From Ralstonia sp. TCR112 (lineage in GTDB: Bacteria > Pseudomonadota > Gammaproteobacteria > Burkholderiales > Burkholderiaceae), in assembly GCF_007997035.1 (NCBI RefSeq), contig NZ_VOSS01000084.1:1-61179 (forward strand): a stretch of 61,179 nucleotides of DNA, given 5' to 3'. Below the pieces are notes generated by a model. The model had not been told where the DNA came from. It saw only the letters and a list, made by a program, of their open reading frames with translations, and did no database searches. Made by a program: the position numbers and the translations under genes. This document shows, piece after piece, positions 48,633 to 60,800 of this stretch (its first letter is position 1; each line of letters starts with the position of its first letter).

Positions 48633-49562
48633 TCAGGCAACGCGGCGCAGGAAGCCCGCGCCAACAAAGAGGCCACCGAGCCAGCTCAGCGTGAGCGCCA
48701 CGGCAACGAGCAGTTCAAGCAGCTCGGTGCCCTCGCCAGGCACGCGCAGCGCCAGCGCAATCACCGCCGCCATCAGCGCACCCGCTGCGATCAGGCTGAC
48801 CAGCAGCGCGCCCAGCCCCGTCGACAACGTGCGCACGACCGGCGGATGCACATGCGCCGGCGGACACAGCTCTGACATGCGCGCACGCACATAGGCCGCC
48901 GTGCGGGTGCCGTCGGTGGCATCGGCGTGATGCCGCATGACGTGCATCCAGGTTCGGGTGTCTAGCACGCCGGAACTCAGTTCCTGGGCAACGCGCCGCA
49001 GGGCGGCGCGTTCGCGTGCGTGATCGGTGGCGTCAGAGGGCGTTTCATTGGGGGCGGGCTTGTCGAACACAGCCGGCGCTGCAGCAGGATCGGTCAGCCG
49101 CACCTCATGCCGATAGGTCACGCGCACGCGGCGCGAAAACCAGATGTACGCTGCCGTACCGATGAGCAGCAGGACCTCCGCCGCCAGCAACAGCATGATC
49201 GGCATGCGCCCTGCCGTGCCGCCGGAGGCTTGTGTCGTCCACGCGTGGATTCCGCCGCTCATGGCCAGCGTGGCCAGAAGCTGGAGCACGCCGTATCCGA
49301 GCCACACCATCGGAAACCAGCGCAGGCGCAGGAAAGCCACGGTGACGAGCCCCAGCGGAAAGACGAGCCCAGCAAGCGCCGGTGCCGCCCGCGCCGGTCC
49401 GCCATTGGCGTCGCCGAGCGTGAGCATCATGCCCATCGCCAGCACGATCGCCAGCGCCGGCAGCGTGTTCAGCCACAGCAGTGTCACGAGCCAGCCGCGC
49501 ACGCCGTACAGGCGATGCATCCGCGCGCGCGCCGCTGATATCGCAATCCAACTTCCTTGCAT
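48633..49562 (-). CDS. Membrane protein of unknown function
   Basis: The protein has 309 residues with about six hydrophobic segments: two between 25 and 80, one or two near 82-105, one at about 120-143, then a polar, probably cytosolic domain (145-245, DHARERAALRRVAQELSSGVLDTRTWMHVMRHHADATDG). Two final helices follow (LGALLVSLIAAGALMAAVIALAL and LELLVAVALTLSWLGGLFVGAGFL). I recognise no family. A weak AAGGAA precedes the ATG. It converges on the efflux operon with three bases between the stops, and its promoter side faces the CdiB-like gene. Role unknown. Confidence 0.7.
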   Translation of the reverse strand: MQGSWIAISAARARMHRLYGVRGWLVTLLWLNTLPALAIVLAMGMMLTLGDANGGPARAAPALAGLVFPLGLVTVAFLRLRWFPMVWLGYGVLQLLATLAMSGGIHAWTTQASGGTAGRMPIMLLLAAEVLLLIGTAAYIWFSRRVRVTYRHEVRLTDPAAAPAVFDKPAPNETPSDATDHARERAALRRVAQELSSGVLDTRTWMHVMRHHADATDGTRTAAYVRARMSELCPPAHVHPPVVRTLSTGLGALLVSLIAAGALMAAVIALALRVPGEGTELLELLVAVALTLSWLGGLFVGAGFLRRVA

Positions 49563-49926
49563 GAATTTCCTTTTGATGGAGCCGATCGCTTCGGCATCCT
49601 ATCCGAGCGATTCCCTTTTTTGAGGATTGTGTCATCGCGGTCAAACCCACGTCCCCCTCTAGAGAGGGGACCCAGCACGAACTCGATTGACGGGCCCTGA
49701 AATCCCACACCGGTAAGGCTTTGCGGTCAAATTAGCGTCCTTTAATTCTGACTTTCAAATTAGTGACTGTTGTATCGACGTATTTCAAGCGGGACGCCAT
49801 TCGCGCCATGCCTATAATCCGCGCCGCCCCCGTTCGTCACATTGTGTAGACCGCCGGGGTCGCGTCTCAGTCATCCATTAGACTCCGTCGCAACGTTCTG
49901 CCCGAACGCAGGTTCATGTCGTTCGG
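49563..49926. other. Intergenic region upstream of the two-partner secretion locus
   Basis: This 364-base stretch is lower in GC than its surroundings. It shows a direct repeat TCAAATTAG at 49727-49735 and 49755-49763, 28 bases apart, and AT-rich runs around 49740-49780 that could form a promoter for the tpsB gene. It also carries the 5' leader of the minus-strand membrane protein gene. No tRNA, insertion-sequence end or attachment site was recognised, although a compositional change here would suit an acquired locus. Confidence 0.5.
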
Positions 49927-51810
49927 ATGGTGGTGCTGTGCCCGGAAAAATACAAAATGCAAGTTTGGGGAATCAGGGAGAACGCTGCCGGCAGCGTGGC
50001 GTTCGTTCGCACGCCGGCCCACCGCTGTGGCACATATGTCATCCGGATGGCGATCGGAATGCTGGCTGGATACTCAGCGCTCGGGCTCGCTCAGACGCCA
50101 GCGGAGCCATTGCGGACCACGCCGTTGGACACCCAGTTACAACGTGAGCGTGCCATCGAAGACGCCAATGAGCGCGCTCGCCAGCAGGCCGTGCCAAACG
50201 TTTCACTGGAACGCGGTGCGGCCGCCGACTTGAAAACAAGCTCGCTGCCGGCGGAGCAACCCTGCTTCAAGATCGAACGCGTTTCGGTGTTCGTTCCCAC
50301 AGCGCTCCCTGGGGCAATACGTGCCATCGGCGCTAGCCAACTCCCCCAGGACCCTTTTCGGTTCCTGCAAGACGCACTGGACGCGTACGCCAGCCGCTGC
50401 ATCGGCCCGAAGGGATTGAACCTCATCGTGCATCGCGCCTCGGGGATGCTGCTGGAGCGCGGATACACGACCACGCGTGTTGCAGTACCCGAGCAGGATC
50501 TGTCCAGCGGCACGCTAAAGATCGCCCTCTTTCCAGGCGTAATTCGCCGTATTCGCTTTGCGGATGAGTCCATCTGGGGCACCTGGCGCAGTGCCTTCCC
50601 TACGGGCGCTGGTGAACTGCTCAACCTGCGTGACCTCGAGCAGGGACTGGAGCAGATGAAGCGGGTCACGACCCAAGATGTCGATATGGAGATCGTTCCC
50701 GGCGAGCTTCCCGGAGAATCCGACGTCGTCATCAAGGTCGCCCGGAGCCGTCCCTGGAAGGTCATCGCGTCAGTGGACGACAGCGGCTCAAAGAGTTCCG
50801 GCAAGCTGCAAGGCAATGTGAGCGCCGCATTGGATAACCCGCTCGGCCTGAACGATCTGCTCAACGTCGGGGTGGTGCACGACCTGAACGTCAACGAGCA
50901 CGACCGCGGCACCAAGGGAGCCAATGCCTACTATTCGGTGCCTTGGGGATATTGGACTTTCACGCTGTCGGCTGGCGCATACAACTACTTCCAGCAGATC
51001 GCGGGGGCCAACGAATCATTCGTCTCTGCCGGCAACTCCAAGAATTTGGAAGTACGCGCGCAGTACCTCTTCCAGCGCGATCGCGTGCAGAAGAACTCGC
51101 TGCAACTGCGTTTGGTGCGCCGATGGAACCACGCCTATATCGACGACACGGCAATTGGCGTTCAGCAGCGCGCCACGACCTTTGGCGAGATCGGCTGGCT
51201 GCACAAGCACTACTTCGGCCCCGCGCAGCTGGACCTGAACGCCGCATGGCGCTTTGGTGTGCCATGGATGGGCGGCCAATCCGAACTGAACCGCTTTGAT
51301 CCGAGCGCCCCGGGCGAACGCGACAAGTTCCTCTACCGCATCACCACCCTCGATGCGGTATTCACGGTGCCGTTCACGCTGCCGCTGCCCACAACGATGG
51401 CGAAGGACGGCCTTCCACTGCGTTACACGGCCACCGTGCGCGGACAATTCTCAAAGGGTGCCCTCTTCGCTGCGGATTTTCTCTCCATCGGCAACCGATG
51501 GACCGTGCGCGGCTTTGATGGCGAACTCACCCTGGCTGCCGAGCGCGGCGCCTACTGGCGCAACGAGCTCGAAGCGCCGATCGGCAACTCCGGACACAGC
51601 GTGTACGTGGGCCTGGATGCGGGCACAGTCGCAGGCCCCAGTGCCAACGCACTCGCGGGCAGAACGCTGGTGGGGTCGGCCATCGGCCTGCGCGGCAGCC
51701 CGTTCCGCGGCCTCTTCTACGACGTGTTCCTCGGCTGGGCGCTCCATAAGCCCGAAGGTTTCACTACGCGCGCGCCGGCCGCCGGTTTCTCGCTCACCTA
51801 CCAATACTGA
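49927..51810 (+). CDS. cdiB: TpsB/CdiB-type outer-membrane transporter (ShlB/FhaC/HecB family)
   Basis: An Omp85-family two-partner secretion pore that exports the adjacent TpsA protein. After the signal region come a POTRA-like segment with CFKIERVSVFVP and GLNLIVHRASGMLLERGYTTTRVAVPEQDLSSGTLKIALFPG (about 115-200), then the barrel. Typical barrel motifs are DDSGSKSSGKLQGNVSAALDNPLGLND and FLSIGNRWTVRGFDGE; the latter is the VRGY/F-type conserved loop 6 motif. It ends LTYQY with a terminal aromatic residue. The start is uncertain: 49927 gives 627 residues, while ATG 50047 (MAIGMLAGYSALGLAQ) gives 587, nearer the usual size. The tpsA gene begins 12 bases after the stop. Confidence 0.9.
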   Translation: MVVLCPEKYKMQVWGIRENAAGSVAFVRTPAHRCGTYVIRMAIGMLAGYSALGLAQTPAEPLRTTPLDTQLQRERAIEDANERARQQAVPNVSLERGAAADLKTSSLPAEQPCFKIERVSVFVPTALPGAIRAIGASQLPQDPFRFLQDALDAYASRCIGPKGLNLIVHRASGMLLERGYTTTRVAVPEQDLSSGTLKIALFPGVIRRIRFADESIWGTWRSAFPTGAGELLNLRDLEQGLEQMKRVTTQDVDMEIVPGELPGESDVVIKVARSRPWKVIASVDDSGSKSSGKLQGNVSAALDNPLGLNDLLNVGVVHDLNVNEHDRGTKGANAYYSVPWGYWTFTLSAGAYNYFQQIAGANESFVSAGNSKNLEVRAQYLFQRDRVQKNSLQLRLVRRWNHAYIDDTAIGVQQRATTFGEIGWLHKHYFGPAQLDLNAAWRFGVPWMGGQSELNRFDPSAPGERDKFLYRITTLDAVFTVPFTLPLPTTMAKDGLPLRYTATVRGQFSKGALFAADFLSIGNRWTVRGFDGELTLAAERGAYWRNELEAPIGNSGHSVYVGLDAGTVAGPSANALAGRTLVGSAIGLRGSPFRGLFYDVFLGWALHKPEGFTTRAPAAGFSLTYQY

Positions 51811-51822
51811 CGCGGTTTCCCC

Positions 51823-54800
51823 ATGAACAAGCACCTCTATCGTATTGTTTTCAATCGTGTACGCGGCGCATTGATGGCCGTAGCGGAAACCGTTTCCTCA
51901 ACGCAGCACGGCAAGGGACGCACCGGCGAACGCGGCGTGTCTGGCACGTTCCGGTTGCGACCCGGGGCAGTGAGTGTGGCGGCGGTACTGGGTGCGTTTC
52001 ATCTGACGCCGTATGCGCAAATCGTTGCAGATCCTAACGCCGGCGCGCACCGTCCAACCATCGACCAGGCGGCTAACGGGACGCCCATCGTGCAGATCAC
52101 GGCGCCGTCTGCGGCAGGCGTGTCACGCAACCAGTATCAGCAGTTCAATACCGGCCCGGGCGGCGCCATTCTCAACAACGCGCAAACGCTCACGCAGACA
52201 CAGTTGGCTGGTTACGTTGCCGGCAACCCGAACCTCGCGGGCGGCTCGGCACGCATCATCCTGAACGAGGTCACTGGCAACCAGGCGTCGAGCCTGCGGG
52301 GCTATCTGGAGGTGGCCGGGCAACGCGCACAGGTGGTAATCGCCAACCCCAACGGCCTGGCGTGCGATGGCTGCGGCGTGATCAACAGCGACCGCTTCAC
52401 GCTCACCACAGGTACACCGATCATGGGCATCGGCGGCAGCCTTGACGCGTTTCGCGTCACGGGCGGCTCGATCCAGGTCCAGGGCAATGGCCTGAACGCC
52501 AGCAATCTGGACCAGGTGGATCTGATCGCGCGATCCGTGCAGGTCAACGGCAAGCTGTGGGCCAACAACGCGAACGTCGTGGCCGGCACCAACACCGTCA
52601 ACTATGCCGACCTGGGCGTGCAGGTGATCGCCAGCGACGCCAACCGTCCGACAGTGGCCATCGACGTGGGCAACCTCGGGGGCCTGTACGCCGGCAAGAT
52701 CAAGCTGATCGGCACGGAATCCGGCGTGGGCGTCAACAGCGCAGGCACCATCGCGGCGCAGGCCGGTGACCTGGCCATTGACAGCGCTGGTCGCGTCACG
52801 CTGGCCGGCACCATCAATGCCACCGGCGCGCTGCGTGTGGGCGGTGCACAAGGCGTCGCTAACACTGGCACGCTATACGGTCAGCAAAACGTGGAGCTCA
52901 CATCAGGCGGCGCGACCACAAACGCGGGCACGGTGGCTGCGCTCGGCAACGTCTCCGTCTCGGGCCAGCAGGTGCAATCGTCCGGCACGCTGGCTGCGGG
53001 CGTGGACGCCAACGGCGCCGCGGCCAACGCGGGCAAGACGCTCAACGCCACGGCCACCGGCATGACCAGCCTGAACGGCCAGAACTTCGCCACCAGCGAC
53101 ATCAACGTATCCGGCGCCAGCGTGAGCCTTGCCGGTGCGCGCACGAGTACCGGCGCCAACGTGAATGCCACGGCCACGCAAGGTGACATCGACCACACCG
53201 GTGGCAATCTGCAAGCCGGCGGCAGCGCTACGTTCAGTGCAGGCGGAACGGTCCGCAACGACGGCGGCACGGTTGCGGCCAGCCTGCTGGCAGTTACCGC
53301 TGGCGGGCTGTCCAACCGCGGCGGTACCCTGTCGCAAAGCGGTAGCGGCGCCACCAGCGTGAACGTATCGGGCACCATCGACAACACGGGCGGCAAACTG
53401 GAAACCGCCGCCACGGACACCGCAGTCACCGCAGCATCTCTCGTCAATGATGGCGGCACGCTGGGCCACGCAGGCAACGGTTCCCTGAGCCTGCAGACGG
53501 GTGCCCTATCGAACGCCAATGGCAAGTTGCAGACCAATGGCGCGCTGGACCTGCATGCGACCACGTTGGCCAACCAGGGCGGCACGATTTCCGCTGCGCA
53601 AGATGCCACCGTGCGGGCAGACTCGGCGTTGGACAGCACGGGCGGCACGCTGCATGCCGATGGCAGCCTCAACCTGCAAGCGGGCACCCTGACAAACGGG
53701 AACGGCCTTGTGTCGGCCGCTGGGCAAACCACGATTGCCGTGACCGGCGCCTTGGACAATACGTCCGGCCGCATGGAAAACGCCGGCTCCAATGCCAGCA
53801 TCACTGCCGGGGCCCTCACCAACGACGGAGGTGCCGTGGCTCACGCGGGCACCGGCGCGTTGACGGTGCGCACGGGCGCCCTGTCGAACACCGGTGGCAA
53901 GCTGCAGACGAACGGCACGCTGGACCTGCACACGGTGTCTGGCAGCAATCACGGCGTCATCTCCTCCATCGGGCAAGCAACGATTCAGGCCGATCAGGCC
54001 CTGGATAACAGCGGCGGCACGCTGCGCACCAACGCCAGCCTCGACATGCATGCGGGCTCACTCGTCAACCAGCATGGTCTGGTGTCTTCCGCCGGGCAGA
54101 GCACGATCAACGTTGCCGGGGCGCTGGACAACACGGCCGGCCGCGTGGAAAGCGCTGGCGCCAACGCGCTCATCAACGCCGGCTCGTTCACCAACGACGG
54201 AGGTGCGCTCGCCCACGTGGGCACGGGCGCGCTGAGCCTTCAAACCGGCGCGCTTTCCAATGCCGGCGGTACGTTGCAGACCAATGGGAGACTGGATCTG
54301 CATGCCGCATCCCTCCGCAATCAGGGCGGGACAGTTTCTGCAGCCGTGCAGGCGAATGTGCTCGCCGATGAAACGCTCGACAACAGCAACGGCACCCTGC
54401 AAACCGATGGAGCGCTCGATCTGCAAGCGCGGACCGTTACCAATCAGGGTGGTCTGGTGTCTGCGGGCGGCCAGGCAACCGTTGCAGCCACGCATGTACT
54501 GGACAACGCAGCTGGCCGAATCGAAAGCGGGGGCGCCGATGCCACCATCACTGCCGCGTCATTGACCAACGACGGTGGCACGCTCGCCCATATCGGCGCT
54601 GGCACCTTCAACGTGCAAACCGGCATGCTGTCCAATGCAGGCGGCAAGGTGCAGACCAACGGCGCACTGGATCTGCAGGCCACATCGTTTGGCAACCAGG
54701 CTGGCACGGTGTGGGCCTCCGGCCCGGCAACCGTGCGCATTGCCCAAGCTCTGAACAACAACGGCGGCACGCTGCAAACCCGCGGCAAGCTCGACCTGCT

Positions 54801-57800
54801 CGCCATCTCGCTCAGCAACCAGCAGGGGTTGGTCTCTTCCGCAGGGCGTAGCACGATCAATGTTATGGGCGCGCTCGACAACACCGGCGGACGCATGGAA
54901 AGCGGCGGCGCAGATGCCACCGTCAATGCCGGATCGCTCACCAACGACGGCGGTGAGCTGGCGCATGTAGGCAGCGGCACACTGAATGTACAAACCGGAA
55001 CGCTGTCGAACGCGGGCGGCAAGTTGCAGACCAACGGCGCGCTTAATCTGCAGTCCGCGGCGCTCGGCAATCAGGCTGGAACCATTTCGGCCGCCGGCGC
55101 TGCTACGGTTCATGTAGACCAGGCGGTGGATAGCACGGGCGGTGTGTTGCAAACCGGCGGCGCGCTGGACTTGCGCGCAGCGTCGCTCAACAACCAGCAT
55201 GGCCTGGTATCTGCGGCCGGCCAAAGCAGCGTCAACATCACAGGCGCACTGGACAACACCCGTGGCCGCATGGAAAGCGCCGGTACCGATGCAAGCCTGC
55301 ATGCCGCCACGTTCACCAACGACGGAGGTGCCATCGCCCATATCGGCACAGGCACGCTCAGCGTCCAGGCAGGGGCCGTCTCGAACACGGGCGGCGCACT
55401 GCAGACCAACGGCACCCTGGACTTGCAGGCGGGGCCGATCGACAACCGGAGCGGTGTCATATCTTCCGGTGCAGCGGCAACCGTGCAGGCCACCCAAGCC
55501 CTGGACAACACCGGCGGCACGCTGCGAAGCAGCGGTACGCTCGGCCTGAATGCAGCATCCCTGGTCAACCGCGACGGCGTGGTGTCTGCGGCGGGGCAAA
55601 CAGCCATCAACGTAGCGGGCACGCTCGACAACACTGCCGGCCGGGTGCAGAGCGCAGGCGCCAATGCCAACGTCACCGCCGCTGCGTTGACGAACGACGG
55701 CGGCGCGCTCGTCCACGCCGGCACTGGGCAGTTCAAAGTACAGGCCGGCGCCCTTTCCAACGTCAACGGCAAACTGCAGACCAATGGCACGCTGGATCTG
55801 CATGCAGCGTCGCTTGCCAACCATGGCGGCATGGTCAGCGCCATCGGTCAAGCCACGGTGCGTGCAGACGCGGACCTCGACAACACCGCCGGAACCCTGT
55901 CGGCAGACACGTTGCAAGCCACCGCGGGCGGCGCGCTCACAAATGATGGCGGGCTGATCGATGCTTCTCACGGCACCACGGTTTCCGCCAATACGGTGTC
56001 CAACGCGGGCGGCACGGTGCAGAACCTCGGCACCGAAGCGCTCACGGTTTCGGCCACGCAAACGCTGTCGAACACCGCACGCGGGCTCATCGCCGGCAAT
56101 GGACTGGTCACGGTTGCGGCGGGCAACGTAGACAACAGCGATGGCACCGTGTCCTCCGGCGACATGCTGGCGGTGCAGTCCGCCAATTCCGTGGTCAACC
56201 GGAGCGGTACGCTTTCGGCAAACCGTGCAGTGCAAGCTCGTGCCACGGGTGCACTTGACAACACCGGCGGCCGGATCGAGACCAACGGCGCCACCGCCGT
56301 GCTGGACGTCAGGGCCGCCTCCATCGACAACACGGCCGGCCGCATCTCCAACGCCGGCACAGGGGACACCAACGTCGACGGCGGTGCGCAGATCCTGAAC
56401 AGCAATGCGGGCGGCGTTGCCGGCATGGGCACGCTGGGCGGCAACGGTGCAGTGACACTCACCGCGCATCGGCTGGCCAACACCGCGGGCGGTCAGGTGC
56501 TCGCGGGGCAGGCGCTCGACCTGAACATCGACCAGAGTCTGAGCAACGCTGGCGGCAAGCTTGTCGGCAGCACGGGGCTGACGCTCAACCAGGCCGGCAC
56601 GGCGCTGAACAACACCGATGGCGCAATCCAGGCGTCGGGCAACATCGTGCTGAACGTGGCAACGCTTGACAACACGCGCGGGCAGATCGGCAACACGGCG
56701 CGCTCGGGCGGCAATGTGCAGGCCGCGATGGCCGGCGTGCTCACGAACACCGGCGGGCGAATCCTGTCGGACGGCAATCTGTCACTGAATGCTCAAACCG
56801 TCGGCGGAGCGGGCCGCATCGTCGCCGGACAGGATGCAGCCATCGCGTTGCAAGGCGATTACACCAACGTTGCAGGCAACGTAATCCAGGCAAATCGGGA
56901 TCTGGCCTTCAACACCACCGGTACGTTCAGCAACCAGGGCGAGCTGCTGGCAGTGCGCAACCTCACCGCAGGTGCGACGCACATCGTCAACGCCGGACAC
57001 TTCAACGCCGATACCACGACGCTCAGCGCGGCCGGCATCATTGCCAACAGCGGACGCCTGGAGGGCAACACCGTCAATACCACCAGCGACACGCTGGCCA
57101 ATACGGGCACGATCATCGGCAACGCGGTCACGCTATCGGCGCGCCAGATCAGCAACGATGGCGCTGCCGCCATCGCAGCGGCAGTGGACACACTCAACGT
57201 GTACGCGCGGCAGTCGCTCACCAACACCAATGGGGCGACGCTCTACAGCCTGGGCAACATGAACATCGCTGCAGACGGCATGCGCGATGGCAACGGCCGG
57301 CTCGTCAACAAGACGCAGAGTGTCGTCAATGAGGGCTCCACCATCGAGGCCGATCAGAACCTTGAGGTGGCCGCGGCGGATGTGCAGAACCGCCGCGCCA
57401 ATGTGCAGTTCACCACCGACCCGGTGAGCAGCACGGAAGAGGTGAAGAAGAAACGCGAGAAATACTGGTTCTGCGCGAACGGCTACGGATACGCAATGGC
57501 GCGCGGGTGTGGAGCGGCGTACCAAACCGCGAACCTCACGGTCTCCGATGGAGGACCCACCACCGTCACCACGAATATCCCCGGTTCATTTGTTCCCGAT
57601 AGCGGCTGGCAAACGCAAGACACGGTGTATCCGGCGGTGCGGTCGGTCGACACCGCCGCTAAGAAGATTAACTTTGCCGACGGCACATCGATCTACTATG
57701 AGTCGATCAGCCAAGCGCCGGGCGCAAACGGGACAACAAACTACACCATCAAGTACTACGACGGCGGCTACAACCCAAACGTCAACATCAACCCGCTCGA

Positions 57801-60800
57801 CGAGCGCCCGTACTACGTCCCATGGAGCGATCACGTTCACATGGAATACGAGCGCCACACCACCACGACCATCACGCAAGACCGTCTGCTCTCTGCCACG
57901 CCGGAGGGACGCCTGCTGGCAGGCAACAACATGTTGTTTGCCGATGGCATGCGACTGTTCAACAACTACAGCACGGTGGCTGCGGGCAACGTCATGCAGT
58001 TCGGTGCGGCCGTGCAAACGGGCGGCGTGGCCGATGGCAGCACGATCGGCACAAGCGTCATCAGCAACGTCGCCGCACGTTCGGCCGGACGACCACGGTG
58101 TCGGAATGGTCGTTGTATCGCCATGACGACGACTACAACGAGACCAGCCAACTCGCGCAACCAACCCGCGTTACTAGCGAGGTGACGGGCGAACTGCGCG
58201 GCACAATTTCCGCAGGCACGCGGCTGACGGGCAGCATCGGTAGCCTGACGAACACGAATGTGTCCGCGGCCAATTCATCCGTTGCAGGGGGCGGCAACAC
58301 GCTGGGTGCCAACGCGGGCACAACAGCACCGAGCGGCAGCACCGCGGGCGGGGCCAGCATGACCGGTGGCGGGGCTGGCAGCATCGGCATGAACGTGGCC
58401 GCTGGCAACACCGTTGGCATGAGCGGCGGCAGCGGTAGCGCCGTGGGCATGAACGGCACAGGGGGTGGCGCGCTTGGCATGACCGGAGGCGCCGCCGGTA
58501 ATGTCAACGCGGGAGGGGTTCACTTCACCGTTGGCACACCGAGCAATCCTCTGCCCAATTTCTCGTTGCCGACCAACGGGCTGTTCCACATCAACCCCGC
58601 CCCTGGCCTCGGCTATCTCGTAGAGAGCGACCCGCGTTTCACCAACCGGGATCGGTTCATTTCGAGCGACTACATGCTCGGCCGGCTCGGCATTGACCCG
58701 GCTACCACGCAAAAGCGCCTGGGTGACGGCTTCTACGAACAGAAGCTGGTGAACGACCAGATCACGCAGCTCACGGGCCGCCGTTACCTGCAAGGCTATG
58801 CCAGCGCGGAAGAGGAATATCGCGCGCTGATGGAATCGGGCGCGAACGTGGCGAAGTCGTTCTCGCTCGTGCCCGGCATGGCGCTGACCGACACCCAGAT
58901 GGCCGCGCTCACGCAAGACATCGTCTGGATGGTGGAGCAGACGGTCAAGCTGCCCGACGGCACGACGACCAAGGTGCTGGCGCCGGTGGTCTACCTGGCG
59001 CGTACACGTGCAGACGACCTGAAGCCCTCGGGCGCGCTCATCACAGCAGACGCCATTGACCTGCACGCCGCAGGCGATCTCTCCAACAGCGGCCGCATTG
59101 CTGGCGGCACGCGCGTCAATCTGGCGGCAGACAACGTCGTCAACCGTGGCGGCACCATCGACAGCGCGGGCACAACGGTCATCTCGGCGGCCACGGACGT
59201 GGTCAACGCGTCCGGCATCATCTCCGGCAACGCGGTGGGCGTGGCCGCTGGGCGCGATATCCGCAACGTCACGCTGGTTGATGTGGACGGCGCCCGTGCC
59301 CAGGCCGGTGCCAGCACGTCCACCAACAGCCTCATCGGACAGACAGGCGCCATCACGTCGCGGGGCGACCTGGCCATGTCGGCCGGGCGCGATGTGGTGA
59401 TGGCGGGCGCCACGCTGTCCGCCAAGGGCGATGCGAGCCTTTCAGCGAGCGCGACCTGACCGTTGATACGGTCAAGGCGTCGACCACGACCGGCTATTAC
59501 TACGACGCACAGACGCACCAAAGCGCGCAAGACACGACGCACCTGACCTCGTCGGTCAACATGGGTGGCAACATGTCGATGGCCAGCGGGCGAGACACCA
59601 CGCTGGTTGGCGCACAAGTCAAGGCCGGGGGTGACATCACAGCGGTGGCCCAGGGCAACTTGAATATCCGCAATGCCACCGACACCTCGTCGATGGACCA
59701 CGTGAACACGCGAGACAGCGACCACGTACACACGGCCAGCCGCCTCGACGAAACAACGGTGGGCAGCAACGTGAGCGCCGGTGGCAACGTGACGCTGGCG
59801 GCGGTCAAGCCATCGGCGGGCGGCAGTGCACGCACGGACGGCGGCGGCAACGTATCGATCATCGGCTCCAGCATCACGGCGGGCACGGCACAGCCAGAGG
59901 CCGATGAAAAGTCACTGGCCTCGGACACACCCACTGTACCGGGCCGGATGACGATCATGCCGGTTGACCTCAGCGAGACCAAGGCCAAGGCACCTTCTGC
60001 AGGCGGCATCACCATCGTCGCCGACCGCGACGTGACGATTGGCGAAGCGCGTGAACAACACGATGCAGCCAGGTTCGATTTTGATGCGAGCCGGGGGTTG
60101 TTGTCGTCGAAGTCGGTGCGCAGTGAGGCCACTTCCAACGCCAATATTGGGGTGAGCAGCACCGTGTCGGGCGATGCCGTGCGTGTGCAGGCCGGCAATG
60201 ATCTGACGGTGCGCGGTAGCAATGTGGTCGGGACGAATGATGTGACGCTGGCTGCCGCTCGCGATGTCAGCATCACGACGTCGCAGAACACCAGCCAGTC
60301 GAGCAGCAGCACAGAGCGAAAGGAATCGGGCTTTCTCAGTGGTGGGGGTATGTCCGTGTCGATTGGCTCGCGGTCTCAATCCGCCGACCAGCAGTCGAGC
60401 CAGGTGACGCACAACGGCAGCATGGTCGGCTCGCTCGACGGCAATCTGACCATTTCAGCTGGTAACGATGCCCATGTCACCGGCAGCGTCATCCATGCGG
60501 GCAAGGATCTGGCCATGGCCGGCAAGACTGTCACCATCGATTCCGCTTACGACACAACAGCAGACGCAGAGCGTCAACGCTTCCGGCAGGCAGGCGTCAC
60601 GGTGGGCATCACCAACCCGGTCATCTCGGCCATTCAGACCGGCCAGCAAATGGCCGAGGCTGCTAAGCATGTCGATGGAGATCCGCGTCTTCTGGCATTG
60701 GCAGCGGCCACGACCGGGCTGGCCGCTAAGAACGCCTACGATGCCGTCGGTGGTGATCCGGTCAAGGCAGCCACCAGTGTCGGTATCAACATCTCCCTTG

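Noticed and set aside
54559..56469. A 636-codon minus-strand frame inside the cdiA-like gene
   Set aside because: It mirrors the 375-base repeats on the other strand; repeats with a length divisible by three keep all frames open. It has no start signals.
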